The position numbers and the translations under genes are program-made. The notes under the pieces were generated by a model. That model was not told the DNA's origin and did no database searches. It saw nothing but the letters and a program-made list of their open reading frames with translations. Below, piece by piece: positions 14,723 to 22,933 of a stretch of DNA of 36,224 nucleotides. The stretch is from an uncultured Bacteroidales bacterium. GTDB lineage: Bacteria; Bacteroidota; Bacteroidia; Bacteroidales; Paludibacteraceae. The first letter of the stretch is position 1. Every line of letters starts with the position of its first letter. The DNA lies in the NCBI GenBank assembly GCA_903911085.1, contig CAIWCC010000191.1, positions 1 through 36,224 of the forward strand. The letters are read 5' to 3'.

Positions 14723-14755
14723 AAAATCGGCAGTTTTGGAGGGTTGAAAACCTAA
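14723..14755 (+). repeat. 33-nt repeat after a terminator, copy 2
   Basis: Contains ATCGGCAGTTTTGGAGGG, partner of 12478-12510. Its last base overlaps an in-frame ATG at 14755, which argues against that codon being the true start of the next gene. Confidence 0.7.
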
Positions 14756-14808
14756 TGCGTTTTCAATTTTATAAACAATCAGATATTCAACATGTTATAA
14801 TTTGCTCT

Positions 14809-15183
14809 ATGCCAAAACTTCTCTTCCTCGATGATATTCGTAATCCACAAGACGCTTTTGCTTATACGCATCAAGAAGTATTTATGGAGGAGCATTGGGA
14901 AATTGTACGAAGTTTTGAGCAGTTTATTGATTGGATAGAAACAAATGGATTACCAGACTTTGTTTCGTTCGACCATGACCTTGCTGATGTACATTCTGCT
15001 GATTATAATAGCATTAAGAGTGTGGATGAATATAAAGAAAAGACTGGCTACGATTGCGCACTTTGGATGGTGAATTATTGTATGGACAACAGACTGAAAT
15101 GCCCAGCGTTTTATTGCCATTCGATGAATCTGGTAGGAAGGGATAAAATTTTCGGTTTATTGGAGCAGTTTAGCCGTGTTTAA
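14809..15183 (+). CDS. Cyclic-phosphate processing receiver-like protein
   Basis: From ATG 14809 the product is 124 residues and starts directly with the domain: MPKLLFLDDIRNP with paired Asp. Then come EIVRSFEQFIDWI, LPDFVSFDHDLAD (the D.DL receiver-like acid patch), a TGYDCALWMVNYC helix and FYCHSMNLVGRDKI. This is the receiver-like family predicted to process cyclic phosphates, often found with nucleotide or RNA repair genes. The longer start at 14755 adds 18 residues and overlaps a repeat, so I prefer 14809. The function is known only from prediction. Confidence 0.75.
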   Translation: MPKLLFLDDIRNPQDAFAYTHQEVFMEEHWEIVRSFEQFIDWIETNGLPDFVSFDHDLADVHSADYNSIKSVDEYKEKTGYDCALWMVNYCMDNRLKCPAFYCHSMNLVGRDKIFGLLEQFSRV

Positions 15184-15226
15184 AGCTGTCAGGTTTGTGA
15201 ATTTGCATTACGTTTTGGAATTTTAG

Positions 15227-15267
15227 AAAATCGTTTGGAAAACATGTTTTTTCCAGACGATTTTTTT
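15227..15267 (+). terminator. Intrinsic terminator
   Basis: AAAATCGTTTGGAAAA (15227-15242) pairs with TTTTCCAGACGATTTT (15249-15264) with one mismatch; T continues to 15267. Confidence 0.85.
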
Positions 15268-15285
15268 ATTTTAGCAGTGCTCAGT

Positions 15286-15311
15286 TTTGGCACACCTACC
15301 TTCTACCTTTG
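15286..15311 (+). promoter_or_regulatory. TTTGGCA-type promoter D
   Basis: TTTGGCACA from 15286, a 14-nt gap, TACCTTTG at 15304-15311. TTTTAGC and TGCT lie upstream as in A and E. It fixes the start of the next gene at 15339. Confidence 0.75.
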
Positions 15312-15338
15312 CATCATAAACAATCAAAAAACCAAGTC

Positions 15339-16385
15339 ATGAAAAAACTATTATTTCAATTTTTGTTGTCAGCGTGCACTTTATCATCCTCTGTCTTCGC
15401 TATCAATCTTTCAGCTGAAAACGTTAAAAATTCAGTGTCAGATACTACGAAAGTATCTACAGCATCTGCCGACCGTGTTTTTAATGCAGCAAAGTTACAG
15501 CAGTATTCGGGTCAATACATGATGGAAAATAATCCAAACTGCTATTGCAAACAGGCTTACGGCTATCAAATTACGGGTAATGCCACCTATCAATACAAAG
15601 AAGTAGATGATAGTAGAGTTTTGCATGGCGCATTTCAATTTGCTGTTTTGCCAAGAAAGAAAATGTTTATCAGAAACGATCGGTATCCTTTTGAGTCTAT
15701 TTCATTATTAGGTACTTACAATAATGGAAAAAGAAATGGAAAGTGGACTATTACATTCAGATCCAATGATAAAAGCTATGATAAAAGTGTGATTTCCGGC
15801 AGTTACAAAAATGGATTAATGGATGGTCCTTGGGATTATACCGAATTTGGAACCGTAAATTTAGATAAATGGAAAGTGGCTTTTAAGGATGGAAAATTAA
15901 GTGGCAATTTTTTATTTGAAAATACGAATGTAAAATTCCCAACACGTGTTTCGGGTGTCTTTGATGAGAATGGAAATATTCATGGTGATTGGATAGTTAC
16001 AACCTCTGATGGAAATGATTTGCCTACTAAAATTGTGTTTAATTACTACCACGGTTTTCTTTATAAATTTAAAATAGTAAATCAGACAAGTGGTGAAACG
16101 GAGATTCAAAATTTTGACCAAACAAAAAGATTAATTGAAAGGGCTAACTGGGTGAACGACACTTGTATCGTAAATGACACGGTGTATTATAGGAATGCTA
16201 AGTTACCAGATTTTCTGACGAATTACAAATTTATAGAGTATTTTTCTAACTATATTCCAAATAGAATTAAGGGTTGGGGAGGTAGTTTATTTCCAGCATT
16301 GTTAATTGGATTTGGTTTTGAAGAAGCACCACGTTGTAAGTATTTTCTTCATAAAAAAGGAAATGTAGATGAGATAATTTATTGA
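15339..16385 (+). CDS. Secreted MORN-repeat-like protein
   Basis: 348 residues from ATG 15339. A TTG at 15309 lies within the -7 box and cannot be the start. A signal peptide of about 22 residues ends near SVFA. The mature part carries MORN-like strands: LLGTYNNGKRNGKWTITF, ISGSYKNGLMDGPWDYTEF and VSGVFDENGNIHGDWIVTT, each G-x-(Y/F)-x-N-G followed by a Trp. MORN-type proteins of Bacteroidota are usually exported and bind lipids or partner proteins; here the role is unknown. The gene has its own TTTGGCA promoter, and a second secreted protein follows. Confidence 0.75.
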   Translation: MKKLLFQFLLSACTLSSSVFAINLSAENVKNSVSDTTKVSTASADRVFNAAKLQQYSGQYMMENNPNCYCKQAYGYQITGNATYQYKEVDDSRVLHGAFQFAVLPRKKMFIRNDRYPFESISLLGTYNNGKRNGKWTITFRSNDKSYDKSVISGSYKNGLMDGPWDYTEFGTVNLDKWKVAFKDGKLSGNFLFENTNVKFPTRVSGVFDENGNIHGDWIVTTSDGNDLPTKIVFNYYHGFLYKFKIVNQTSGETEIQNFDQTKRLIERANWVNDTCIVNDTVYYRNAKLPDFLTNYKFIEYFSNYIPNRIKGWGGSLFPALLIGFGFEEAPRCKYFLHKKGNVDEIIY

Positions 16386-16500
16386 TAATAAATTGTTTGA
16401 ATATTTAGATTATTGCTAATTGAAAGCATTACTAATTTTAGTTTATCATTGATTGTAATTAATTTTGAATCATAAAAACAATAAACAATTGGTCAACACA

Positions 16501-17145
16501 ATGAAATATGCTTTTTTTTCAATACTAACGCTCTTTTCATTACAAGTATTTTCGCAGGAAAGTATTGTTTATGAAGATTTCGACCATGATGGTAAAAAAG
16601 ATAAGTTGTATGTGTTTGACGGCGAGCAGGGTCGACGGTTGTGTTATACACTTACAACTCAGAAGAACAGGACTATTTCAAGTTTTCTTTTCAATGAATG
16701 TGAATTTACATGTGTAGCCCTGAAAAAGAATTATGTGGTGGTTACCAATTATGATATTGAGCATTTCTACTATAACTATAAGTTCAAGTTTATCAGCAAA
16801 TTGAAACAGTTTCGACTTATTGGAATAGATGTCGTACGTATTGGAAATTATAAACTTGATGGTCCAGGTACTTCAAGCTATAACTTACTGACAGGGATTT
16901 ACATTGCTCACTGGAAGCATTATAATGAACAGAAAAATAAATTTGAATCTTTACCAATTATCAAAAGAAAATCACCAATAAAAATCTGTATGCTAAATGA
17001 TTATGGGAGCGAAATGCTTTGGGAGTTGGCTCAAATAGACATTACCACGCAGCCCGAATGTTTGCGCAGAAACTATCGCCGCCAAAGGTTTGATACCTAT
17101 TTTGGTAGATATTATCCAGAACAAAAATGGGTTTTTGAGCAATAA
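16501..17145 (+). CDS. Secreted hypothetical protein with an EF-hand-like loop
   Basis: From ATG 16501 the product is 214 residues and begins with a signal peptide ending QVFSQ. A TTG 36 nt upstream would add polar residues before the signal and is less likely. Right after the signal, EDFDHDGKKDKLYVF forms a D.D.DG..D calcium-binding-type loop, as in FG-GAP-like export proteins. The remainder is strand-rich with many Tyr and Lys. I do not recognise a family. It follows the MORN-like gene by 115 nt without a visible terminator, so the two may be co-transcribed. Confidence 0.65.
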   Translation: MKYAFFSILTLFSLQVFSQESIVYEDFDHDGKKDKLYVFDGEQGRRLCYTLTTQKNRTISSFLFNECEFTCVALKKNYVVVTNYDIEHFYYNYKFKFISKLKQFRLIGIDVVRIGNYKLDGPGTSSYNLLTGIYIAHWKHYNEQKNKFESLPIIKRKSPIKICMLNDYGSEMLWELAQIDITTQPECLRRNYRRQRFDTYFGRYYPEQKWVFEQ

Positions 17146-17189
17146 ATTATTTTATCAATACTTCATTCTTATCAATTAATAACTATATT

Positions 17190-18206
17190 ATGAAAACTCA
17201 AACTTACCCCATTCCCAATATTTTTGATAAGGATGGATTTTACATTCAGCCCGAAAAATACTTCTTCCACTTATTTGGAAAAGTACCAAGTGTATCGGAT
17301 TATGTCGGGATTTCCCATGACGACAATTTGCCTCAAACTTTGGCAGCTAAATATGGTGCTGATGAAAATTATATTTGTCACATTAAAAGTGTAGAACGAT
17401 ATGAGGATGAGGAGTTTTGGAGTTCTGCCAGTTATTTATTTGTATTGAAAGCGGAACTTATTCTTTATTTTAGAGGCGGATTTATAACGCTTTATCACAG
17501 AGGCAACAAAATGGAGATTGACATGTTGATGGAAATAATGAAGCCCAATCAATTCACCGAAAAACAAAAAAGTACATCGTTTTTGCTTATTGATAGTGTC
17601 GTTGGTTTATATCCTGAATTCTTCACGCCAACCTTACATTTTGTATCACTCAAAATGCATTACAATGACGATTTATTACCTGTACATTCACAAATTGTTT
17701 CGTTTTTGGAGCAAGAAAATACGGGTTTGGTATTGTTATGTGGATCGAAAGGGTCAGGTAAAACCAATTATATTAGCCATTTAATTAGTCATACTTATAA
17801 AAAAGCGATTTATGTCAGTAATACAATTTTTGAGCAATTTGATTATCCCAGATTTTCAGCATTAATTGCTGAACACCAAGACACCGTTTTTATTTTTGAA
17901 GATTGTGAAGCAATGCTTATGAATAGGACAAACTCTCAAAAATTGCATCCAGCGTTATCAGCCTTGCTGCAAATGAGCAAAGATTATTACAGCGAAGTAT
18001 TGAATATCAAATTTATAGTAAGCTTCAATGCGCCATTATGGGAATTGGATGCTGAATTATTGACTGCTGAAAATTTAGTGGCTCAGTATGAATTTGGAGC
18101 ATTGGTAACCGAAAAAGCAAATAAACTTATAGAAATTCAAAGTTTGAAATTGCCAATTCAAACAGCTCCTGTTTTATTGTCGAAACTTTATAGAAATAAC
18201 GAGTAG
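17190..18206 (+). CDS. AAA-type ATPase, 338 aa
   Basis: The Walker A is GSKGSGKT at residues 185-192 and the Walker B is TVFIFEDCEAML about 50 residues later. A sensor-like NIKFIVSFNAPLW segment follows. The first 170 residues are a mixed domain with no known match and contain strands such as YLFVLKAELILYF. The protein has no signal peptide and no membrane segment. It is unlike the AAA protein at 13030 in its N-terminal part. A small membrane protein starts 2 nt after its stop. I cannot name the family or substrate. Confidence 0.7.
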   Translation: MKTQTYPIPNIFDKDGFYIQPEKYFFHLFGKVPSVSDYVGISHDDNLPQTLAAKYGADENYICHIKSVERYEDEEFWSSASYLFVLKAELILYFRGGFITLYHRGNKMEIDMLMEIMKPNQFTEKQKSTSFLLIDSVVGLYPEFFTPTLHFVSLKMHYNDDLLPVHSQIVSFLEQENTGLVLLCGSKGSGKTNYISHLISHTYKKAIYVSNTIFEQFDYPRFSALIAEHQDTVFIFEDCEAMLMNRTNSQKLHPALSALLQMSKDYYSEVLNIKFIVSFNAPLWELDAELLTAENLVAQYEFGALVTEKANKLIEIQSLKLPIQTAPVLLSKLYRNNE

Positions 18207-18208
18207 GT

Positions 18209-18388
18209 ATGGTGAAAATTAAATCTGCAAAAGGGATAATTTGGATTATTACGGGTGGAATTTTTGGCCTTGGTTCATTTATTGAGTTATTTACATTAGG
18301 AAGTGCTGTAGATACTTATAATACCAGTGAAGAACTTAAAACTATTAGAACCGCCACATTGAATAATTCCATTAAGAATTTGAATTAG
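18209..18388 (+). CDS. Small membrane protein, half of a TM2-like domain
   Basis: A 59-residue frame too short for routine calling. The first 35 residues read KGIIWIITGGIFGLGSFIEL and on to GSAVD.YN, which matches the second helix and tail of TM2-domain proteins (G.GWL.DLF....V...N). The usual first TM2 helix is missing. The charged tail SEELKTIRTATL is soluble. ATG 18209 lies 2 nt after the stop of the AAA-type gene, so translation coupling is likely. It may be a remnant of a TM2 protein or a real one-helix partner of the ATPase. Confidence 0.5.
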   Translation: MVKIKSAKGIIWIITGGIFGLGSFIELFTLGSAVDTYNTSEELKTIRTATLNNSIKNLN

Positions 18389-18445
18389 GTTTAATGAAGA
18401 AAAATTAGTTACTTTGAAGTTAATTTAAAAATATTCTGAATAGTT

Positions 18446-19144
18446 ATGGAAAAACAATTTGAAATTAAACTAGAAAAATGGCTTGAGAATGTAGCTACAA
18501 CTTGTGATAAATTTGCAAATGAGATTGATTTGGATTTTTATCCGTTTCAATCACAAGTGCGAAACAAATTCAATACAAATCTTATAATTCTAGGAGTAAA
18601 TCCCGGAGGTTCTAGTAAATATAAAAAAACAAGAACAAAAGACGATTTATTTAATTGTGGTGAAAATGGCGAAAATGCTATAATAGCATATGAGGGTCAC
18701 AAAGATTGGAAATTTAATACGCCGTTATTAGAAATGTTTAAAAGTCAACAACTTCGAAATATTCTTACAGAATCAGTTATAATGAATGTAGTGTACTTCA
18801 ATACATCAAATATAAACAATTTAGAAAAGGTAAAATTCAAAAACGAGATTGTTGATTATTGTACCAAAATGACAAAGCAGCTAATTTATGACATCATTAA
18901 ACCAAAAGTTATACTTGTTATAGGATATAATGATATCCCAAAATTACTTGGTATAAAAGTTAGTACATTGTCAGATTCAATAATTAGGACAGAAGACAAT
19001 AAGTCTGGGTTAATTATGAAGGTTTTGCATCAGGATATCCCACATTACTTTATTCATCATACATCTAGGAATTTCAAGTTTAACAAAGGTGTAAACTTAG
19101 AACGTAAAAAAAATGAATTTGAAGAAATATTCGCAAACTCATAA
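18446..19144 (+). CDS. Uracil-DNA-glycosylase-superfamily-like protein
   Basis: 232 residues. NLIILGVNPGGSS near residues 45-57 resembles UDG motif A (G.NPG), PKVILVIGYND near 150-160 matches the central strand, and YFIHHTSRNFKF near 205-216 stands where motif B (HPSP) lies in glycosylases. The layout of a UDG fold is therefore plausible, but the second motif is altered, so uracil excision is uncertain. It starts 57 nt after the TM2-like frame. The next gene overlaps its end by 32 nt, so the two are probably translated together. Confidence 0.55.
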   Translation: MEKQFEIKLEKWLENVATTCDKFANEIDLDFYPFQSQVRNKFNTNLIILGVNPGGSSKYKKTRTKDDLFNCGENGENAIIAYEGHKDWKFNTPLLEMFKSQQLRNILTESVIMNVVYFNTSNINNLEKVKFKNEIVDYCTKMTKQLIYDIIKPKVILVIGYNDIPKLLGIKVSTLSDSIIRTEDNKSGLIMKVLHQDIPHYFIHHTSRNFKFNKGVNLERKKNEFEEIFANS

Positions 19145-19607
19145 TAAAATTCTATGGATTTTGGAAGAGGGTCAAACTTTATCACACAAAATAATTTTAG
19201 GAACTTACGGAATTTACTATCCAGATGTCGAGTGGTGTGATATAGATGTGGAAAATATAGACTCACTTTTGAATTCTGATAATTTCAATGTCGCAAAGTT
19301 TTCAAAAAGTGAAAATAATGTTGAGGTTTATTCAAAAATTGTGGAATTTCAGCCAAATATTATAATTTTCGGTGGCACTACGGAGCATTTAGATGTAAAA
19401 AGTTTGGAATCAATTGGTTGGGATATTACTTATGCTTCAAAAATGTATGTTAACGATGAAAAAATTGCTGATACAACATCTTTCTACATAACTTCGCCTG
19501 ACAAACTTTGGATAGAACCTAAAAATCGTGCAAATAGAGATGATTTTGACAAATTGTTTTGGCATGAGCTAAAAATGGCAGTGAAAATTTGGGAAGAAAT
19601 GAGATAA
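19113..19607 (+). CDS. Hypothetical protein, 164 aa
   Basis: No family recognised. A soluble alpha/beta protein with strands KILWILEEGQ, PNIIIFGGTTEHLD and a C-terminal helix rich in Trp (LFWHELKMAVKIWEEM). The central IIIFGGT with the following helix could be a nucleotide-binding-type strand-loop, but no P-loop is present. ATG 19113 overlaps the UDG-like gene by 32 nt, and no later in-frame ATG leaves the first strand intact. The phosphoesterase gene follows 12 nt later, so the three appear to form one operon. Confidence 0.6.
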   Translation: MNLKKYSQTHNKILWILEEGQTLSHKIILGTYGIYYPDVEWCDIDVENIDSLLNSDNFNVAKFSKSENNVEVYSKIVEFQPNIIIFGGTTEHLDVKSLESIGWDITYASKMYVNDEKIADTTSFYITSPDKLWIEPKNRANRDDFDKLFWHELKMAVKIWEEMR

Positions 19608-19619
19608 ATAGTTTATTCC

Positions 19620-20186
19620 ATGCAATTAGTAAATTTCAAAAATATCAAAATACTAGCCATTTCAGACACACACGGTCAGCATCGTTTGTTGGATTTACCT
19701 GAAGTTGACATTATTGTTCATGCAGGAGATGCGTGTGAAAATGGTGATGAGAATCAATTGGAAGACTTCTTTAAATGGTTCTCAGGCTTACCAATTCGAC
19801 ATAAGATTTTTTTAGCAGGGAATCACGATTTGATTTTTGATTTAGAACCGGAACTTGGAAAGAAATTAATACCAAGCAACGTTACTTTTCTGGAAAATAA
19901 TGGAATTAAGATTGAGGGGATTCATTTTTTTGGTTTGGTGGCTCGTCCATGGATGCACGAAATAGTTTCTTTGCCAATACATGCAGATGTACTCATAAGC
20001 CATGGACCACCAAAAGGCATCTTAGATGAAAATACTGGTTGTTTAATTCTTCTCAAAGTGATAGACGACATAAAGCCGAGTGTACATTTATTTGGTCATA
20101 TTCACTCATGTGGCGGAAATTCAGTTATTGTAAATAACACTACATTTTACAATACGGCAAGTTTCCCTAGTTACCATAGCTTATAA
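19620..20186 (+). CDS. Calcineurin-like metallophosphoesterase
   Basis: 188 residues with the full metal-site set in order: ISDTHGQ (14-20), HAGDACENG (near 35-43), FLAGNHDLIF (near 64-73), ISHGPPKG (near 121-128) and FGHIHSCGG (near 154-162). The short length and the RPWM segment resemble the MPPED/UPF0046 branch, which hydrolyses phosphodiesters with two metal ions. There is no signal peptide, so it is cytoplasmic. It ends the operon starting at 18446, and a 16-bp terminator follows about 50 nt later. Confidence 0.9.
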   Translation: MQLVNFKNIKILAISDTHGQHRLLDLPEVDIIVHAGDACENGDENQLEDFFKWFSGLPIRHKIFLAGNHDLIFDLEPELGKKLIPSNVTFLENNGIKIEGIHFFGLVARPWMHEIVSLPIHADVLISHGPPKGILDENTGCLILLKVIDDIKPSVHLFGHIHSCGGNSVIVNNTTFYNTASFPSYHSL

Positions 20187-20238
20187 AATTCTGAAACTTT
20201 TGTTTGACTAAGACTGTATTTTTTCATTACAAAAATAG

Positions 20239-20277
20239 CTCTTCTTTCCATATTTTATTTCAATATGGAAAGAAGAG
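20239..20277. terminator. Bidirectional intrinsic terminator
   Basis: A 16-bp perfect stem (20239-20254 with 20262-20277) around a 7-nt loop, with A on the left and T on the right. It separates two convergent units. Confidence 0.9.
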
Positions 20278-20391
20278 TTTTTACTTCTAACCACGACTTA
20301 GTGAATTTAAAATCAATGTAGTTAAAGATGTTTGACCAAAATCAATGGCCAACTCAAGCTCAACTGATGTTATTTATACCACCCTGATTAT

Positions 20392-21600
20392 TTATTCCGA
20401 TAAGTATTTATACGCTGGTATCATCCTGACAGTAAGACCTTCTTTTTCAAAAGTATCCGTTTGATTGAGCGTGATAATTACCCCTTCAATTAAGTTCAGC
20501 GATTGCATAGCTTCAATAAGTCCGTTGTATTCCCTGTCAAAATTCTGGTCATCTATATGAGCACAAACTTGAATTGCCATTTTAGCTTTTCCATTCTCAG
20601 ATGCCACAAAATCACATTCATTTTTCCCCATAAAATAGTACAGATTTATAAATCTATGCCTTAGATGCAAATACACCAAGTTTTCGAGCCTATGACCTTC
20701 GTTAGCCGAAAATGAATCAGACAGCACACTCACCAAACCCATATCCATGGCATATATTTTTTTTGGATTACGGGCTTGAGCTTTCAATGAATAATCAAAT
20801 TTTGGTAAAAAATCAATCAAATATGCATTTTTTAAATAGGAAAAATACTCCAATAAAGTGGTGGTTGATTTTATGCCATACAAACCAGCTAGTTTATTTG
20901 CTGACAGCAAATTACCAACATTAGACAATAAGTAAATCAGCAATTGCCGTAGTGAATTCACATCGTGAACACCATATCGCACTGCTATATCGCGATATAA
21001 AATATCATCTACCAAATTTACCAATAATTCATCAACAGCACTTTTTACATAAGCAGGAATTCCGCCTGTTTCCAAATAATTAGCTAGTGATTCTTCATTA
21101 AAAACCATATTTTTATAAACTACAAACTCTTTATAGGAGAATGGAAAAAGTTCTATGGAAATATGCCTTCCTGTAAGATGAGTACCAAGTTCTACACTTA
21201 ACAATGTTGCGTTTGAGCCAGTTATAAAAATAATATATCCTTCGTTCAATAGCTGGTTTATGAATATTTCCCACTTGTTAATCAATTGGATTTCGTCAAA
21301 AAATAGAACTTTTATGCCCCGTAGTTCAATTACTGCGTGTAAACGTATAAAATCAGACGTTTCAAATCCAGCTAAACGAATATCTTCAAAATGAATATAA
21401 AGAGCATTCGTAAATTTTTTTTTCAGTAATTGAAGCGACAAGGTACTTTTGCCACATCTACGAATACCTGTAATAATGGTTGCATAAGAATCAATAACAG
21501 GTACAATTTCTAAGATTTCACGTTCTAAACCTGTCTCTTTTTGTAAAAAAAACACTTGTTGCGCATCAAGTACTTTTGCTATTTGCTCTTGTCTAAACAT
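20392..21600 (-). CDS. ATPase with C-terminal DUF4143
   Basis: Starting at the ATG ending at 21600 the product is 402 residues. The 17-codon upstream extension would begin inside the promoter (-7 box 21622-21629), so I reject it. The AAA_14 domain has ITGIRRCGKSTLSLQLL (Walker A near residue 45), LFFDEIQLINKW (Walker B near 99) and FITGSNATLLS (sensor). The DUF4143 part follows, with GGIPAYVKS and a C-terminal EENLVYLHLRHR-like ENLVYLHLRH...NECDFVA segment of restriction-endonuclease fold. Such ATPases are widespread in Bacteroidota; their role is not established. Confidence 0.9.
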   Translation of the reverse strand: MFRQEQIAKVLDAQQVFFLQKETGLEREILEIVPVIDSYATIITGIRRCGKSTLSLQLLKKKFTNALYIHFEDIRLAGFETSDFIRLHAVIELRGIKVLFFDEIQLINKWEIFINQLLNEGYIIFITGSNATLLSVELGTHLTGRHISIELFPFSYKEFVVYKNMVFNEESLANYLETGGIPAYVKSAVDELLVNLVDDILYRDIAVRYGVHDVNSLRQLLIYLLSNVGNLLSANKLAGLYGIKSTTTLLEYFSYLKNAYLIDFLPKFDYSLKAQARNPKKIYAMDMGLVSVLSDSFSANEGHRLENLVYLHLRHRFINLYYFMGKNECDFVASENGKAKMAIQVCAHIDDQNFDREYNGLIEAMQSLNLIEGVIITLNQTDTFEKEGLTVRMIPAYKYLSE

Positions 21601-21621
21601 AGGATAATGAATTAATTGCGG

Positions 21622-21652
21622 CAAAGATAAACAATTATCCAGACATAACAAA
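21622..21652 (-). promoter_or_regulatory. Promoter of the DUF4143 gene
   Basis: On the minus strand TTTG (21649-21652) lies 19 nt before TATCTTTG (21622-21629). This is ordinary spacing, and it fixes the downstream start at 21600. Confidence 0.65.
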
Positions 21653-21819
21653 CAAATTCATTCAATTACAATGAATAATATCATTCAATTACAATGGATG
21701 ATATATCTCAGGTTTGACTTTTGTATGTGAACCAGCCATACTTATTTATCGTATTTATAGTTCGCAAAATAATTATTAGTTTTAAAAAATTACTGCGAAA
21801 TTTTTTAGCTATGCTGCAT

Positions 21820-21845
21820 TATGGCATATCTTTTATATATCTTTG
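21820..21845 (+). promoter_or_regulatory. TTTGGCA-type promoter E, before the WYL regulator
   Basis: TATGGCATA from 21820, a 14-nt gap, TATCTTTG at 21838-21845. TTTTAGC and TGCTGC upstream match promoter A closely. The ATG is 34 nt downstream. Confidence 0.7.
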
Positions 21846-21879
21846 TCCCAGAATAATAAATTATTGATATTTTACTATT

Positions 21880-22773
21880 ATGGCAAAAGACCTTTTCAAC
21901 CGTTACATTTGGCTGGTAGATACCATTTACCGTTCAGGTAAAATTACATTGGAAGCAATCAATCAGAAATGGTTGCAGAATTCTATGTCGGGTGGCAATC
22001 CTATTCCCAATCGTACTTTTCATAATCATCGGATTGCCATAGAGGAAATGTTCGATATCAATATTGAATGTAATTCAAGTACTTACGAGTATTATATTGA
22101 CAATGCTGAGGACATGGAGCGAGGTGGGGTAAGGCGATGGTTGATGAATACTTTTGCCGTGAATAATCTGATTAATGAAAGTCACAAACTTAAGGAACGC
22201 ATACAATTTGAGAATATTCCTTCTGGTCAAAATTACCTTACCTCAATAATTGAGGCTATGCGTGATGGGTTTAAAGTAGAGCTAAAATATCAATCATATT
22301 GGTCGGATGAGGCGACATTTGAAATTGAGCCATATTTTGTAAAAGTGTTTAAACAACGCTGGTACGTCGTTGGTTACAGTGATAAAATACGTATTTATGC
22401 ATTAGACCGTATCAAAACTCTAAATATTACTGGGAATATATTTAAAATGCCTGAAAACTTCAACCCATCAAGTTATTTTCAGGATTGCTATGGTATTATT
22501 TACCAAGGAAATATGAAAGCTGAAAAGGTTCAGTTGCGCTTCGATGCTTCGCAAGCAAATTATATCCGGGCTCTGCCTTTGCACCACTCCCAGCAGGAAG
22601 TTGAAACTAATGATGAATTTGCTGTTTTTGAATACTTTATAAAGCCGACGTTTGATTTCAAACAAGAGATATTGCTTCACGGAGATACAGTAGAAGTGCT
22701 TTATCCTAACCATTTTAGAAATGAAATGCTCCAAACCGCTTTGAATATGAAAGAAATTTATGCAAAAAAGTAA
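21880..22773 (+). CDS. WYL-domain transcriptional regulator
   Basis: 297 residues. Residues 1-75 form a helical DNA-binding region (RYIWLVDTIYRSGKITLEAI, then NRTFHNHRIAIEEMFDINI, a winged-helix pattern). The WYL domain follows, about 125-200: KVELKYQSYWSD, IEPYFVKVFKQRWYVVGYS (the WYV core) and IYALDRIKTL. A C-terminal WCX-type extension ends the protein. WYL proteins sense nucleic-acid or nucleotide ligands and often control defence or stress genes. Its promoter belongs to the five-member TTTGGCA group, so it may regulate itself and the other four units; that link is inference. Confidence 0.9.
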   Translation: MAKDLFNRYIWLVDTIYRSGKITLEAINQKWLQNSMSGGNPIPNRTFHNHRIAIEEMFDINIECNSSTYEYYIDNAEDMERGGVRRWLMNTFAVNNLINESHKLKERIQFENIPSGQNYLTSIIEAMRDGFKVELKYQSYWSDEATFEIEPYFVKVFKQRWYVVGYSDKIRIYALDRIKTLNITGNIFKMPENFNPSSYFQDCYGIIYQGNMKAEKVQLRFDASQANYIRALPLHHSQQEVETNDEFAVFEYFIKPTFDFKQEILLHGDTVEVLYPNHFRNEMLQTALNMKEIYAKK

Positions 22774-22933
22774 GCATTATTTCACAGGCCAAACGAAATT
22801 CCAATTTTTAAAATGAATTATTGCCAAAAAATGAAGCGCAGTTTTGAATAAAATAGCTATCTTTACCCCGAAATTTTGACACTTATTTTAAGTATCAAAA
22901 TTTAATAGGTAACCATACAAAAAACGCTGTATT

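Noticed and set aside
14755-14808. Longer start for the receiver-like protein
   Set aside because: The ATG overlaps the end of a 33-nt repeat, and the domain begins right after the ATG at 14809.
21601-21651. 17-codon N-terminal extension of the DUF4143 ATPase
   Set aside because: The -7 box TATCTTTG (21622-21629, minus strand) lies within it, so transcription starts downstream of that ATG.
22862-22900. Sixth TTTGGCA-type promoter before the DUF2007-Usp gene
   Set aside because: It has TTTTG and TATCTTTA, but no GGCA and an 11-nt gap, so it does not fit the group.
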